In this document: positions 1-11,618 of the stretch, piece by piece | Position numbering within the stretch: the stretch's first letter is position 1 | Layout of the letters: each line of letters starts with the position of its first letter | Assembly (NCBI GenBank): GCA_026122225.1 | Contig: JANEZZ010003061.1 | Location: forward strand, 4,030,001-4,094,000 | Origin: Heloderma charlesbogerti | Taxonomy: Eukaryota > Chordata > Lepidosauria > Squamata > Helodermatidae | Direction of reading: 5' to 3' | Length of the DNA stretch: 64,000 nucleotides | Notes under the pieces: model-generated | The model's database searches: none | The model's input: only the letters and a program-made list of their open reading frames with translations | Told to the model about the DNA's origin: nothing | Made by a program: the position numbers and the translations under genes

Positions 1-105
1 AGTCTGACCTCTCTGCCATGACCTTCCCGTCTTGGGTGTCCTTTCACGGTTTAGCTCATGGCGTCATTGAGGTGCCCAAGCTCCAGCACCATGACAAAGT
101 ATAAA
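1..105 (-). mobile_element. RTE/BovB LINE 5' fragment, diverged
   Basis: Read on the minus strand, this stretch resembles the 5' portion of the BovB copies at 8865 and 56843, with the same run of words (atggatcactgcc region through the catggcggagagttct region) at clear divergence. It is cut by the window edge and abuts an L2 fragment. Assignment is by eye only. Confidence 0.5.
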
Positions 106-845
106 AGCTTAAAACTACAGTATAAAATACAACCAGAATTAAACCTAGAAGCAATGCAGAGATTTAAAATAAAGTAACAGATTTAAAACAACAAAGCTAA
201 AAGACTAGGATATTAAAATGCTGGGGGGGGGGGAGGTGCTGGCAGGAGCTCAACATAGGTGCCAGGCAAACCTCACTAGGGAGCTCATTTTACAGCTGGG
301 GTGCCACAACAGAAAAGGCCCTCTTCCTGGTAGCCCCCACTTCACTTCCTTTGGCAGGGGCTCCCAGAGAAGGACCCCTGAAGATGATCTTAGGAGATGA
401 TCCTTCAGATAACCTGGCACCAAGCTGTTTAGGGCTCTGAATGCTAATACCAGCACTTTGAATCAGGCCCGGACATGGATTGCCAGCCAGTGCCGCTGGA
501 AAAGTACTGGTATGATACGATCACATTGGCCAGTCCCCATTAACAATCTCGCTGCCCTGTTTTGAACCAGCTAAAGTTTCTGGATTGTTTTCAAAGGCAG
601 CCATACGTATAACGCATTGCAGTAATCCAGATGAGAAGTTATCGGAGCATGGATTACAGTAGCTAGGCTATCTGTGTCCGGATAAGGGTGTAGTTAATAT
701 ATCAGCCTAAGCTGATAAAAGGTGCTCTGTGCCACTGAATCCACTGGTGTCTCAAGTGACAGTTCTGGGTCCAAGAGTACCCTCAAACTATGGGCCTGAT
801 CCTGTAGGGGGAGTGCAACCCCCTCCAGAAAGATTTATGTAAAAG
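106..845 (-). mobile_element. L2-clade LINE, 3' part
   Basis: On the minus strand this matches the 3' end of the better preserved L2 at 44777-46570, including the RT C-terminal extension (reads like LNSLVPGYLKDHLL) and the A-rich 3' UTR. Indels, stops and a run of ten G at about 221-231 have broken the frame. It is a 5'-truncated, old copy. Confidence 0.75.
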
Positions 846-1320
846 ATTTATATAAACCCTTTGATGCTTCCAGGACAGTTTACAAAAACAAGATCAAATA
901 TAAACATCAGAAAAATAGATCACAATGGAAATGAAGTGGTAGATCTATGATGAGGATCTCCTGAGAAGTTCTTTGCTTTGTTTTGTAACTAACACCCCTA
1001 TTGGAGATCAGGGAAGGGATGGTAGGGTGTTAATCATTTTCTCCCTGTGTGCCATTTCCCAAATCTAAATCCCACCCACCCAAAAACTGCTATTAGCCTA
1101 GTAGGGGAAACTATATGAGTACTTGTAAAGCAGTGTGCATTGGGAAAATGTCCCAGGGAGAAGGGTTAAAACCACCTGGTGGCCATAATTGGAATAGGGA
1201 GTCCTATTCTGGGATTATGGCCGTACTGTTCTATTTTTAAAAAGTCTCTGGTGATCCCATCACAGATGTCCTGTTGTCACGTGGAGTTGTAACCTACTTT
1301 AAGAAATGTTAGAACTCTTA
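846..1320. other. No recognised feature
   Basis: AT-rich sequence without a credible reading frame or a repeat that recurs elsewhere in the window. Presumably intronic (upstream KATNAL1 exons lie left of the window). Confidence 0.5.
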
Positions 1321-1322
1321 AG

Positions 1323-1389
1323 GTGCAGTCCTAACTGGGCGATGTAGGATTTTTTTTCTGTCTAAATGTGCATAGGATTGTGCCTTTAG
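1323..1389. repeat. Palindromic MITE fragment ('gcaatcctatgc' family)
   Basis: Carries the words ggtgcagtcctaa and tctgtctaaatgtgcatag, then aggattgtgcc. The same words flank the complete palindrome at 40888-41024. This copy is short and lacks the central arms. Confidence 0.6.
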
Positions 1390-1590
1390 TGTGTGTTTGA
1401 AGCAAGACTTGGCACTCACAAGTCAACCTTTGATTTGTGATTGGATGTCCTGTGATACTTCACTACCACCTCACAACACATGCTTGTTCCAAAATTCTAT
1501 CCCCTGGATGGGTATAATAACAGACAAAACTACTCTTTGCCTCCTTTCCTTCTAATCCCTGATCCCTGCCCCAGGCATTACAGCTTTAAC

Positions 1591-1918
1591 ACAGGAGTGC
1601 AGAACCTCAGGCCTGGGAGCCAAATCTGGCATGCCCGGGGCCCCAGTCTGGTCCTCTGGGCTTCCCCAGAGGGCCATGCTCCCTTCCCCTGGTCCCACCT
1701 CCTTTCCCCCAACCACCCATTCTTTGGTGGCTTCCTGACTTTTGTACAGTTTGTCCCCATTCTAAAAGGTTGAAATGCCTTTCCTAAGGCTTAGCGACTG
1801 ACAGTAAGAGCTTTAAGCTAAAAGAGGCTAGTATTTTTGGCCTTTGGTCCCGCCCACTACTCGAATGTTGCACCTGAGAGCTTCTCTGAAATGGGCTGAA
1901 AGAGGTTCAACACCCCTG
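1591..1918. repeat. hAT-like non-autonomous element
   Basis: Ends are inverted: acaggagtgcagaacctcag on the left, and the reverse complement of the right end reads caggggtgttgaacctct. CAGGGGTG-type termini are typical of hAT transposons. The flanks gctttaac and cttttaac are alike over most of 8 bp, which would suit a decayed hAT target duplication. No transposase is present. Confidence 0.6.
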
Positions 1919-1922
1919 CTTT

Positions 1923-2704
1923 TAACAAGAACAATGACAAATAAGACATAGGAAGCTACGTTTGGCTGAATCAGTCTATTTCTAGTCCCTGTTGCTTTCA
2001 CTTGTGCTCATTCAAAAGTCTGTTTTCTTCCATTTCTGCATGAATCTGCAATTTAAAAAAATCTGCATGAAAAATCATACTCAAATAAATGTTTTGAACA
2101 TATTTTCAGCCACAATATACATTTATAAACATATTTTATCTTAAACTATGCCTTATAAAATGCATTTTGATATGTCATATGAGCTGAAAACTGCATTACA
2201 AAATTCAGAGGAGTATGAAATCCAGTGGATAACTACGTCCTGTTTGACACATTAGTCCGGGAGGTCAGTTCACATTAGAATTCACAAGGATAAAATTCCT
2301 TATGCATCCCTGTTGGAAACTAGAGAAAAGCCACAGGGTTCTTCTTTGTGTTTTGGATTCTCACACATACAGTTGGTAATGAGGAAGGTTCCAGAGCTTT
2401 GGCAGTAGAAAAGACACTAGAACTCCCTCTTCCCTTCCCCTCCCAACTTGGCAGTTCTGTACTGCGCATGCTCCAAAGGATGCGTGCATGTGTGAATCCC
2501 TTCCTCTGTTGATCTCCCCTGGTCACCCTGGAAGGTGGCATTTCTTGTTCTGAGACATGCTTGTGAGACTCCAGAGGAACACCAGTGGCTTCTCTGTGTA
2601 AAATAAATCCTCCATGACTGGGTCTTCTTTCCACTTCCTAGATAATTTGCAATAGGTGGTGTCCTTATTCTTCCCTGTTCCCTCTTCCCCAAAGTCTGCT
2701 GCTG
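1923..2704. other. No recognised feature
   Basis: AT-rich sequence. Open frames on the minus strand (around 2320-2830) run into the DIRS-like element, show no domain, and are treated as chance. Confidence 0.5.
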
Positions 2705-2710
2705 TGGGAA

Positions 2711-2900
2711 ACTAAGATTCTTCTTCATGGTCTCTGTGACTCGCACATAGGTGCATGCGCAGAACAGTCGTTTGGTACATTCTAGAGCTAAGCAGAGGTT
2801 TAGGCGGGAGCCCCACCCACCTCCACTGCTCATGCTCCGGGTGTGGCTCCCACCTGCCTCTCAGTTCCTTTTTGTCTGCTGCAGCAACTAGCAGCATTTA
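2711..2900 (+). repeat. Left inverted terminal repeat of DIRS-like copy 1
   Basis: Begins near gattcttcttcatggtctct and matches the start of copy 2 (ttcttcttcgtggtctctgt at 23772). It also matches, inverted, the right end of this element. Confidence 0.7.
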
Positions 2901-3043
2901 GAACATTCTCTTGCCTTACAGCAAAAAAAACCACAACCCTCTAAAAATCCCACTGTCCCCTCCTGGGGTGCTGAACAGAGTTCTTTTCTCGCTTCCTTTT
3001 TCTTTCCTGTCTTCTCTTTTCTTTCTTTTTCTTCACTGCCCGT

Positions 3044-3511
3044 TTGAGGTGCATGGCCTCCAAGGCCTTCTTCAAAAATTGTACCCGCTGTGGAAGGAAG
3101 ATACTGTTGACCGACAGACACTCCAGCTACCTTCTCTTCCTCGCAGGGTTACACAGGGTGGACTCCTGTACCCACTGCCAGGCCTTTCTGAAGCAGGCCA
3201 GGAGAAACAGAAAGATCACCTCCGTGCCCTATTGTGGGAACGAGCCTGCAAGTCAGCAGATACGGCTGCATTTGGACCAGCCTCTGCATACTGCTTCAGC
3301 TTCTGTTTGCAAGAAACTAGCTCCAGCTCTTTCTCAGCGTCTTTCAGTGCATAACATAATGGAAAGCACTTCAGGGCAACTGTCCCCAGTATCGGGAGTA
3401 CCAGCCCTTGCAGTACCTACAGCTGTGGCCATCCCCTTGGACCAACAGCTCGAAACCGGCCTTTCAGTACTGATGGCTGAGACCAAACAGGTCAAGCAGA
3501 CCAAGTTCTGA
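3044..3511 (+). pseudogene. DIRS gag-like N-terminal fragment
   Basis: A 155-codon frame with Cys-rich N-terminus (CTRCGRK, then DSCTHCQAFLKQARRNRK). The same Cys-rich layout followed by QSFTKQARNKR occurs in copy 2 near 24160-24300, so this is the start of the gag-like ORF of the DIRS element. The paired CxxC/H spacing suggests a zinc-binding, nucleic-acid-associated segment, which is inferred. The reading frame ends in a stop soon after, while homology to gag resumes at 4400. The ATG chosen is only the first in frame; the original start may have been elsewhere because the element is decayed. Confidence 0.6.
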
Positions 3512-4604
3512 AACAAATGCTCTGCTAACCTCCGGGCTCTGGGACTGAAAATAAACAAAATAAAGAGGATGGCCTGTACAGTAGAGTCCAGCATCGAACC
3601 TGAGGCTACGTTGGCTCCAAATCAGTTACCCTCAGTACAGACAGCGCCTCAAACTTTCATGAGATTGCTGCTACCAATCCTAGAGAAATGACAATTCCCA
3701 CGGGACCGTAACTCCCCGGATGGCATGCAGTGCCTGGGTTCGCTATCAGAAGGTGAATCCAGGGAACACTTCTTGCCATAGTATCCATATCCTGAGACTA
3801 TTCTCTAAGGAAGTATGGATCCCTTTGATACCAACAGACCTCACTGGCTTCCTTGGCCTCTTCGGGAAGTTTTCTTCATCATCACTACGATATGCTGTGG
3901 GAGACCCATAGATGCATCTATAGGTCTCCCTTTCATTATGATGATGATCGTTCACTGCTAAGATGACATCATTATAGAGATAGGGTCTATGTGCATTACC
4001 ATCCCTATCTTCACCATTCTTGTTTCTCTCACTGCCTAGAATGATTTAAGGCAACTTCAAGTTATGCAACACCTTCTCACACAGTATCTAAACTGCCTGA
4101 TACCCAGTTATTAGAACCTACCATGGTACGAAGCTTTACGAGTGTGTCAGTCACTCTCTACCCTCCTCTTCCAGCCAATTTTTTTCAGGATGTAATCCTG
4201 AAAAAAGTCCCGGAGCCACCAGCCACTACGCAGTCACCGCTGGCTGTACAAATTACTCAGCCACTGCTGACCCCTAATATGCAAACATTGACTAATGACC
4301 CTTCTTCAGGCACAGGATTACTTGCTCAGTCTCGTCTTCCACTACTTCTGTCCAGGCTTCAACCTTCTCACTAGATGCTGCCATAGGGGATCAAAATTCT
4401 CTCTCCTCATTGGATGACATCAGACCGTATGCAGAACAAATTCTCAGAAAGGCAAAATCCCTTGGCTTAGAGAGTAAAGTCCCCCTGGTCCCGTTCATGG
4501 ATCCAGTCTTTAAAAGGGTACAACCAGACTTAGCTCCACCCATTATCATCCTGATGCTTCCAACATTACTGCACGTAATCAAACAATCCTGGGCAAAACC
4601 CTCT

Positions 4605-4617
4605 ACTCTTCTGCTTA
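4605..4617. repeat. Target-site duplication, left copy
   Basis: actcttctgctta here and again at 4961-4973, immediately flanking the SINE. It is 13 bp and identical. Confidence 0.9.
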
Positions 4618-4960
4618 AAAAAAAAGGTAAAGGTGTCCCCAACCAGTCGTGTCCGACTCTAGGGTGCGGTGCTCATCCCCGTTTCTAAGCCGAAGAGCCA
4701 GTGCTGTCCGAAGACGCTTCCGTGGTCATGTGGCCGGCATGACTGAACACTGAGGTGCACGGAACGCTGTTACCTTTCCCGCTGAGGCGGTACCTATTTA
4801 TCTACTTGCAATTTCTTGCTTTCGAACTGCTAGGTTGGCAGAAGCTGGGACTGAAGACGGGAGCTCACTCCGTCACGCAGCACTCGGGTCTCGAACTGCT
4901 GACCTGCAGACCTTCCAGTCTGCAGTTCAGCGTCTTAACCACTAATCCACCGCGGCCCCC
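4618..4960 (-). mobile_element. Sauria-type SINE, full length
   Basis: On the minus strand it starts with a tRNA-like head (ggccgcggtggattagtgg, an A-box-like region, then ggttaagacgctg) and ends with a BovB-like tail (gtcgtgtccgactctaggg in + orientation near 4650, next to an A-rich 3' end). This is the composition of Sauria SINEs, which are mobilised in trans by BovB LINEs. It is flanked by the identical 13-bp repeat. It interrupts the gag remnant of DIRS copy 1, so it inserted after that element. The ORF-like frames inside it are not coding. Confidence 0.9.
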
Positions 4961-4973
4961 ACTCTTCTGCTTA
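4961..4973. repeat. Target-site duplication, right copy
   Basis: actcttctgctta, identical to 4605-4617. Confidence 0.9.
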
Positions 4974-5584
4974 CATCTAGAAAAATAGAGAATCTATATA
5001 GGGTTCAAGAAAGAGATTGTTCTTTCCTCTTCAAACACCCCATGCCAAACTCCACAATAGTGAAAGCATCCCACTCAAAGACAAAACAAAAGTCTTACTC
5101 AGCTCCCATGGATTCAGAGAGAAGAGAATTAGACTCAATGGGACACAGAGTCTACTCCACTGCAGCCCTGTCACTTTGTTCGTCAAACTATGAGGCATGC
5201 ATGGCGGCTTACCAACAGTTCTTATGGGAAAAAGCAGAAACCTCCTTCGACGGTCTCCCAGGAGATGGCAAAAACCTGGTGATGATATTCCAGGCTGAAG
5301 CCCACTGGCTAGCAGGCCAACAGATCAACACAGCCTGCCACATGGCCAATTGTGGTTCAATGGCCATGGCAACTACTATTTCTTTGAGATGTCATGCCTG
5401 TCTCCATACTGCAGGATTCCACCAGGAAGCTAGATGGAGAGTGGAGCACCTCCCGTTGGATGGCGAAGTCTTTTTCATTGCATCCACAGAATGCAATCTT
5501 CCACTCTACTCGCCCTACCCAGGTTTTAAGAGAAGAAATCACTACCCTCTTGAGCAAGGGTGTGATAGGAAAACTCTCCCCTGA

Positions 5585-5735
5585 TCGAAGGACCACCAGT
5601 TTCTTCTCCAGGCACTTTACAGTTCCCAAAAAGGACGGTGGTCTTCAACTTCTACCTGATCTTTGGGATGTAAACTGCTACATCTGCCTCCCCCCCCCCC
5701 CAATTCTGGATAACTACACTCTTCTCCATTCTTAA
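5585..5735 (+). pseudogene. DIRS reverse transcriptase N-terminal remnant
   Basis: Readable in the frame 5394-5735: LREEITTLLSKGVI, then FTVPKKDGGLQL. This corresponds to the FTILKQDGGLRPIMDLR region at the front of the RT of copy 2 (about 26560). The rest of RT, including the catalytic region, and the RNase H are missing: after 5735 the sequence passes within a few tens of bases to the recombinase region. A run of C at 5690-5701 also disturbs the frame. Confidence 0.6.
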
Positions 5736-5769
5736 AGAACTTGATAACTTTTGTCCTCTGGGCTCTCCC

Positions 5770-6480
5770 CCAGTCCTGGCCTGGAGTCTGTCAGTGGTAC
5801 TGGCTCAGTTAACAGCCAAACCCTTTGAACCTATGGCCACGGCCAGCCTTAGGATCCTCATGATGAATAGAAACTGCACTTCTATTATGTTGTCATTCAG
5901 AGCAAGCAATCTATATGCTCCAAGGCGTGATTAACCATTCCTAACTTTTCATTGGACAAAGTAGTGCTTTGCCAGACTGCTCCTTTCTTCCAAAGGTTGT
6001 CTCACAATTCTGTCTAACTCGGGATATCATACTACCAACTTTCCTTTCTCAAATTACCTCCTTGATGGAGGTCAAGCTTCATTCCCTAGGTGTCAGAAGG
6101 GCACTTTCATTCTATGTCCATAGAAAATCAACTTTTAGGAAATCAACTCATTTATTCGTCTGCCACTCAGGACCCAAGAAGGTTCACCCAGTGTCATCTC
6201 AAAGCTTTGCTAAGAGGGTGGTTTCAGCCATACTTCTCACCTATCAACTGGCACGCTTAGTGGCCCCTCTATAAGTATGGGGTGACTTGACTAGAGCCAC
6301 AGCATCCTCTGCTACTTTCCTTGGACATATTTTGCTTTTGCAACTGTGTAGTGCAGTGACCTGGGCTCAGCCCTCTACCTTCATCAAACATTACTGCCTG
6401 GCTATCAGAGCTCATGCCAATGCGGCTTTTGGCAGAGTGGTCCTTTCTTCAATTCTGGCCTGACATCTTCCTCCTCCAGT
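5770..6480 (+). pseudogene. DIRS tyrosine recombinase remnant
   Basis: Pieces in several frames match the recombinase of copy 2: LTAKPFEPMATASL, then LPKVVSQF, ILLTYQ and, near the end, STFIKHYCLAIRAHANAAFGR. The stretch 5969-6274 stays open for 101 codons (VRRALSFY, THLFVCHSGPKK). The C-terminal KHY carries a tyrosine at the position where copy 2 has histidine, so this copy may preserve the nucleophile at that site. Multiple stops and frameshifts make it non-functional. Confidence 0.65.
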
Positions 6481-6538
6481 AAGTCTTGCTTTTCAGTTAC
6501 CCATATCTGTGCATCACAGGGACCACAAAGGATGACAG

Positions 6539-6811
6539 TTGCTTACCTGTAACTGTGGTTCTTTGAGTGGTCATCTGTGAACTCGCACAACCCCCCCCCC
6601 CATTTCAGTGCCTCACCTTCTTTATTCCTCTGCTGTGGTGGAGTCGAAACCAAGAGGCAGGTGGGAGCCATGGCTGGACCATGCACAGAGGAGGTGGGCG
6701 GGGCTCCCACCTAAAACTCTGTTTAGTTCTAGAATGTTCCAAATGCAGTGCATAACCCATATGTGTGAGTTCACGGATGACCATTGAAAGAACCACATTT
6801 ACAGGTAAGCA
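6539..6811. repeat. Inverted pair at the right end of DIRS copy 1 (hairpin-capable)
   Basis: The arm 6539-6590 (ttgcttacctgtaactgtgg, then ttctttgagtggtcatctgt) is inverted at about 6757-6811 (reverse complement gttgcttacctgtaaatgtg, then ttctttcaatggtcatccgt). The ~165-bp loop between is an inverted copy of the left terminal repeat. This fits the internal complementary region plus right terminus of DIRS elements. Confidence 0.7.
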
Positions 6812-6825
6812 ACCTGCCCTTCAGT

Positions 6826-7055
6826 TTTATTTTTTATATTATTACATTTATATCCCACCATTTTCCTCTTGCATGGAACCCAAGGCAGCTGACATGGTGG
6901 TCCTCCTCTCCATTTTATTCTCACAACAATCCTCTGAGGTAGGTTAAGCTGAGAGTCAGTGGCTGACCCAATGGTCAAGTGAGCTTCATGGCCGAGTAGG
7001 GACTAGAACCTGGATCTCCAGTCCAACCCTCTAACCACTTTACCACATTACTTTC
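6826..7055 (-). mobile_element. CORE-SINE (MIR-like)
   Basis: On the minus strand: a tRNA-like head (gtggtaaagtggttagaggg, then a B-box-like ggttctagtcc), a core with gactctcagcttaacctacc, ctcagaggattgttgtgag, and an L2-like tail (gggatataaatgtaataata). This head-core-L2 tail order is that of MIR/CORE-SINEs. Confidence 0.7.
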
Positions 7056-7106
7056 CTTTTTCTTCACAAGAGGCAGGAGACGGTATACCTTTTAAATTGC
7101 ATGTAA

Positions 7107-8864
<1,758 letters not shown>

Positions 8865-8928
8865 CCCTTCATGGATCACTGCCTTCTTGTGGCGAAGGGG
8901 CTTGCGTAACTCAGTGAAGCCATAAGCT

Positions 8929-10110
8929 ATGCCATGCAGGGCCACCCAAGGTGGACAGGTCATGGCGGAGAGTTCTGACAAAATGTGGTCCACTGGAGAA
9001 GGAAATGGCAACCCACTCCAATATTCTTGCCAAGAAAACCCCATGGAACGTACCACAAGGCTAAAAGATATGACACCGGAAGATGAGCCCCTCAGGTCGG
9101 AAGGTGTCCAATATACTACTGGGGAAGAGCAGAGGGAATTTCCAAGTAGCACCAGAAAGAGTGAAGCGGCTGGGCCAAAGCCGAAAGGACACTCAGCTGT
9201 GGATGTGTCTGGTGGTGAAAAGAAAATCCGATGCTGTAAAGAACAATATTGTTTAGGAACCTGGAATGTAAGATCAATGAATCAAGGGAAGCTGGAGGTG
9301 GTCAAACATGAGATGGCAAGATTGAACATCGACATCTTGGGAATCAGCGAACTAAAATGGACAAGCATGGGCGAATTTAATTCAGGTGACCATTATATCT
9401 ACTGCTGTAGGCAAGAATCCTGTAGAAGAAATGGAGCAGCACTCATAGTCAACAAAAGGGTGGGAAAAGCAGTACTGGGGTACAATCTCAAAAACGATAG
9501 AATGATCTCAGTACGAATCCAAGGCAAACCATTCCACATCACAGTAATTCAAGTCTATGCCCCAACCACTGAGGCCGAAGAAGCTGAGGTTGATCGGTTC
9601 TATGAAGACCTACAACACCTTCTAGAACTAACACCAAAAAAAGATGTCCTCTTCATCATAGGGGATTGGAATGCTAAAGTAGGAAGTCAAGAAATCACCG
9701 GGATAACAGGCAAGCATGGCCTTGGTGTACAAAATGAAGCAGGACAAAGGCTAATCGAGTTTTGCCAAGAGAACATGCTGATCATAGCAAACACTCTTTT
9801 CCAACAGCACAAGAGGCGACTCTACACATGGACATCACCAGATGGTCAATATCGAAATGAGATTGATTATGTACTTTGCAGCCAAAGATGGAGAAGCTCT
9901 ACACAGTCAGTAAAAACAAGACCTGGATCTGACTGTGGCTCAGATCATGAGCTTCTTATCGCAAAATTTCAGCTGAAATTGAAGAACGTAGGGAAAACCA
10001 CTAAACCATTCAGGTATGACCTAAATCATATCCTTTATGAATATACAGTGGAGGTGAGGAATAGATTTCAGGGATTAGACCTGATAGACAGAGTGCCTGA
10101 GGAACTATAG
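8929..10110 (+). pseudogene. BovB endonuclease region, copy A
   Basis: A 393-codon open frame. Residues about 1-95 carry the BovB N-terminal words GEGNGNPLQYSCQENP; from about 100 an apurinic-type endonuclease follows: LGTWNVRSMNQGK, ILGISELKW (catalytic Glu), VIQVYAPTT, FIIGDWNAKVG (Asp/Asn), EIDYVL and GSDHELLIA (the closing Asp-His). In RTE LINEs this enzyme nicks target DNA to prime reverse transcription. All core motifs can be seen, so the domain itself looks intact. The frame ends with TAG at 10108 where copy B reads TGG (Trp), so the link to RT is lost by a nonsense change. Confidence 0.85.
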
Positions 10111-11618
10111 ACAGAGGTCCGTAACATTGTTCAGGAGGCAGCAACTCAATCCATCCCAAAGAAAAAGAAATGCAAGAAAGCAAAGTGGCTGTCTGAGGAG
10201 CCTTTACAAGTAGCTGAGGAAAGAAGGGAAGCAAAAAGCAAGGGAGAAAGGGGAAGATATATCCAACTGAATGCAGAGTTCCAGAGAATAGCAAGGAGAG
10301 ACAAGAAGGCCTTCTTAAAAGAACAATGCAAAGAAATCGAGGAAAACAACAGAATGGGAAAGACTAGTGATCTTTTCAAGAAAACTGGAGATCTCAAGGG
10401 AATGTTTTGTGCAAAGACGGGCATGATAAAGGACAAAGAAGGCAGGGACCTAACAGAAGCAGATGAGATTAAGAAGAGGTGGAAAGAATACACAGAAGAA
10501 CTATACAGGAAATGTCCCTGATAGCCATGATAGTGCGGTCACTGAACTTGAGCCGGACATCCTCGAGAGTGAAGTCAAGTGGGCCTTAGGAAGCGTTACT
10601 AACAACAAAGCTAGCGGAGATGACAGTATTCCAGCTGAGCTATTTAAAATCCTAAAAGATGATGCTATTAAAGTGCTGCACTAATATGCCAACAAATTTG
10701 GAACACTCAACAGTGGCCACAAGACTGGAAAAGGTCAGTTTACATTCCAGTTTCAAAGAAGGGCAATGCCAAAGAGTGTTCAAACTACCACACAATTGCG
10801 CTCATTTCACATGCCAGCAAGGTTATGCTCAAAATCCTACAAGCTAGGCTTCATCAGCATGTGAACTGAAAACTACCTGAAGTACAAGCAGGGTTTCGAA
10901 GAGGCAGAGGAACTAGAGATCGAATCGCCAACATTCGCTGGATCATGGAGAACGCAAGAGAATTCCAGAAAAATGTCTATTTCTGCTTCATTGACTATGC
11001 TAAAGCCTTTGATTGTGTGGATCACAACAAACTGTGGCAAATTCTTAAAGAGATGGGAGTACCAGACCACCTTACCTGTCTCCTGAGAAACCTGTATGAG
11101 GGTCAAGAAGCAACAGTAAGAACCGGACGGACATGGAACAACCGATTGGTTCCAAATTGGGAAAGGAGTATGACAAGGCTGTATATTGTCGCCCTGCTTA
11201 TTTAATTTATATGCAGAGTACATCATGAGAAATGCCAGGTTGGATGAATCAGAGGTCGGAATTAAGATTGCCAGGAGAATTATCAACAACCTCAGATACG
11301 CAGACAATACCACCCTAATGGCAGAAAGCGAAGAGGATCTAAAGAGCCTCTTGTTGAGGGTGAAAGTGGAGAGTGCAAAAGCTGGTTTGAAACTCAACAT
11401 TAAAAAAACGAAGATCATGGCATCTGGCCCCATCACTTCCTGGCATATAGAAGGGGAAGAAATGGAAGCAGTGACAGATTTTATTTTCTGAGGCTCCAAG
11501 ATCACCGCAGGCGGTGACTGTAGCCATGAAATTAAAAGACGCTTGCTCCTTGGGAGGAAAGCTATGGCACACCTAGACAGCATAGGAAGAAGCAGAGACA
11601 TCACCTTGCTGACAAAGG
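10111..11618 (+). pseudogene. BovB reverse transcriptase region, copy A, 3'-truncated
   Basis: RT homology continues in broken frames: DDSIPAELFKILKDDA near 10620, FCFIDYAKAFDCVDHNKLW at 10980-11035 (first catalytic Asp), then, after a frameshift near 11160-11190, MSPCLFNLYAEYIMRNA and LRYADNTTLMAES at 11290-11330. The box that is YADD in active RTs reads YADN here. A stop follows PHE-rich VTDFIF at 11490. The C-terminal third is cut off at 11618. Confidence 0.85.

Larger units (their letters stand above)
4410..5584 (+). pseudogene. DIRS gag-like C-terminal region, interrupted by a SINE
   Basis: Two pieces, 4410-4617 and about 4975-5584, match the gag-like region of copy 2 (25310-26060). Shared words include LYRVQE followed by an acidic residue, RVYSTAALSL versus RMYSTAALGL, and QFLWEK versus LFLWEK. 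The second piece keeps a 180-codon open frame (5042-5584). The Sauria SINE at 4618-4960 splits the region and is flanked by a perfect 13-bp duplication, so reading across it once gave one gag. The function of DIRS gag is inferred as particle/RNA packaging by analogy; no catalytic motif is expected. Confidence 0.65.
2711..6811 (+). mobile_element. DIRS-like tyrosine-recombinase retrotransposon, decayed copy 1
   Basis: The order is left inverted terminal repeat (about 2711-2900), gag-like pieces, a short RT remnant, tyrosine recombinase remnant and right terminal region (about 6490-6811). The right end contains an inverted copy of the left end: the reverse complement of 6600-6760 matches 2770-2890 closely (words cattctaga, gtgggagcccc, ggctcccacctgcctct). 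DIRS elements are known for inverted termini plus an internal complementary region, and this fits. Compared with copy 2 at 23760-29345, most of RT and all RNase H are deleted between about 5735 and 5770. A Sauria SINE is inserted at 4618-4960. All frames are broken, so the element is dead. Confidence 0.8.
8865..11618 (+). mobile_element. RTE/BovB LINE, copy A (3' end lost)
   Basis: Starts at the same point as copy B (cccttcatggatcactgcc) and can be followed through endonuclease and RT regions to acaaaggtc at 11618. There the homology to copies B and C stops abruptly and the anomalous block begins. The 3' RT end and tail (gactgaacaacaacaac in copy B) are missing. Single-base stops and small indels break the long ORF, so the copy is inactive. 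Confidence 0.9.

Noticed and set aside
2417..2833. 138-codon minus-strand frame
   Set aside because: Runs antisense through the left terminal repeat of DIRS copy 1; no domain.
10873..11604. 243-codon minus-strand frame opposite BovB RT
   Set aside because: Antisense shadow; the same shadow appears opposite copy C at 62378-62938.
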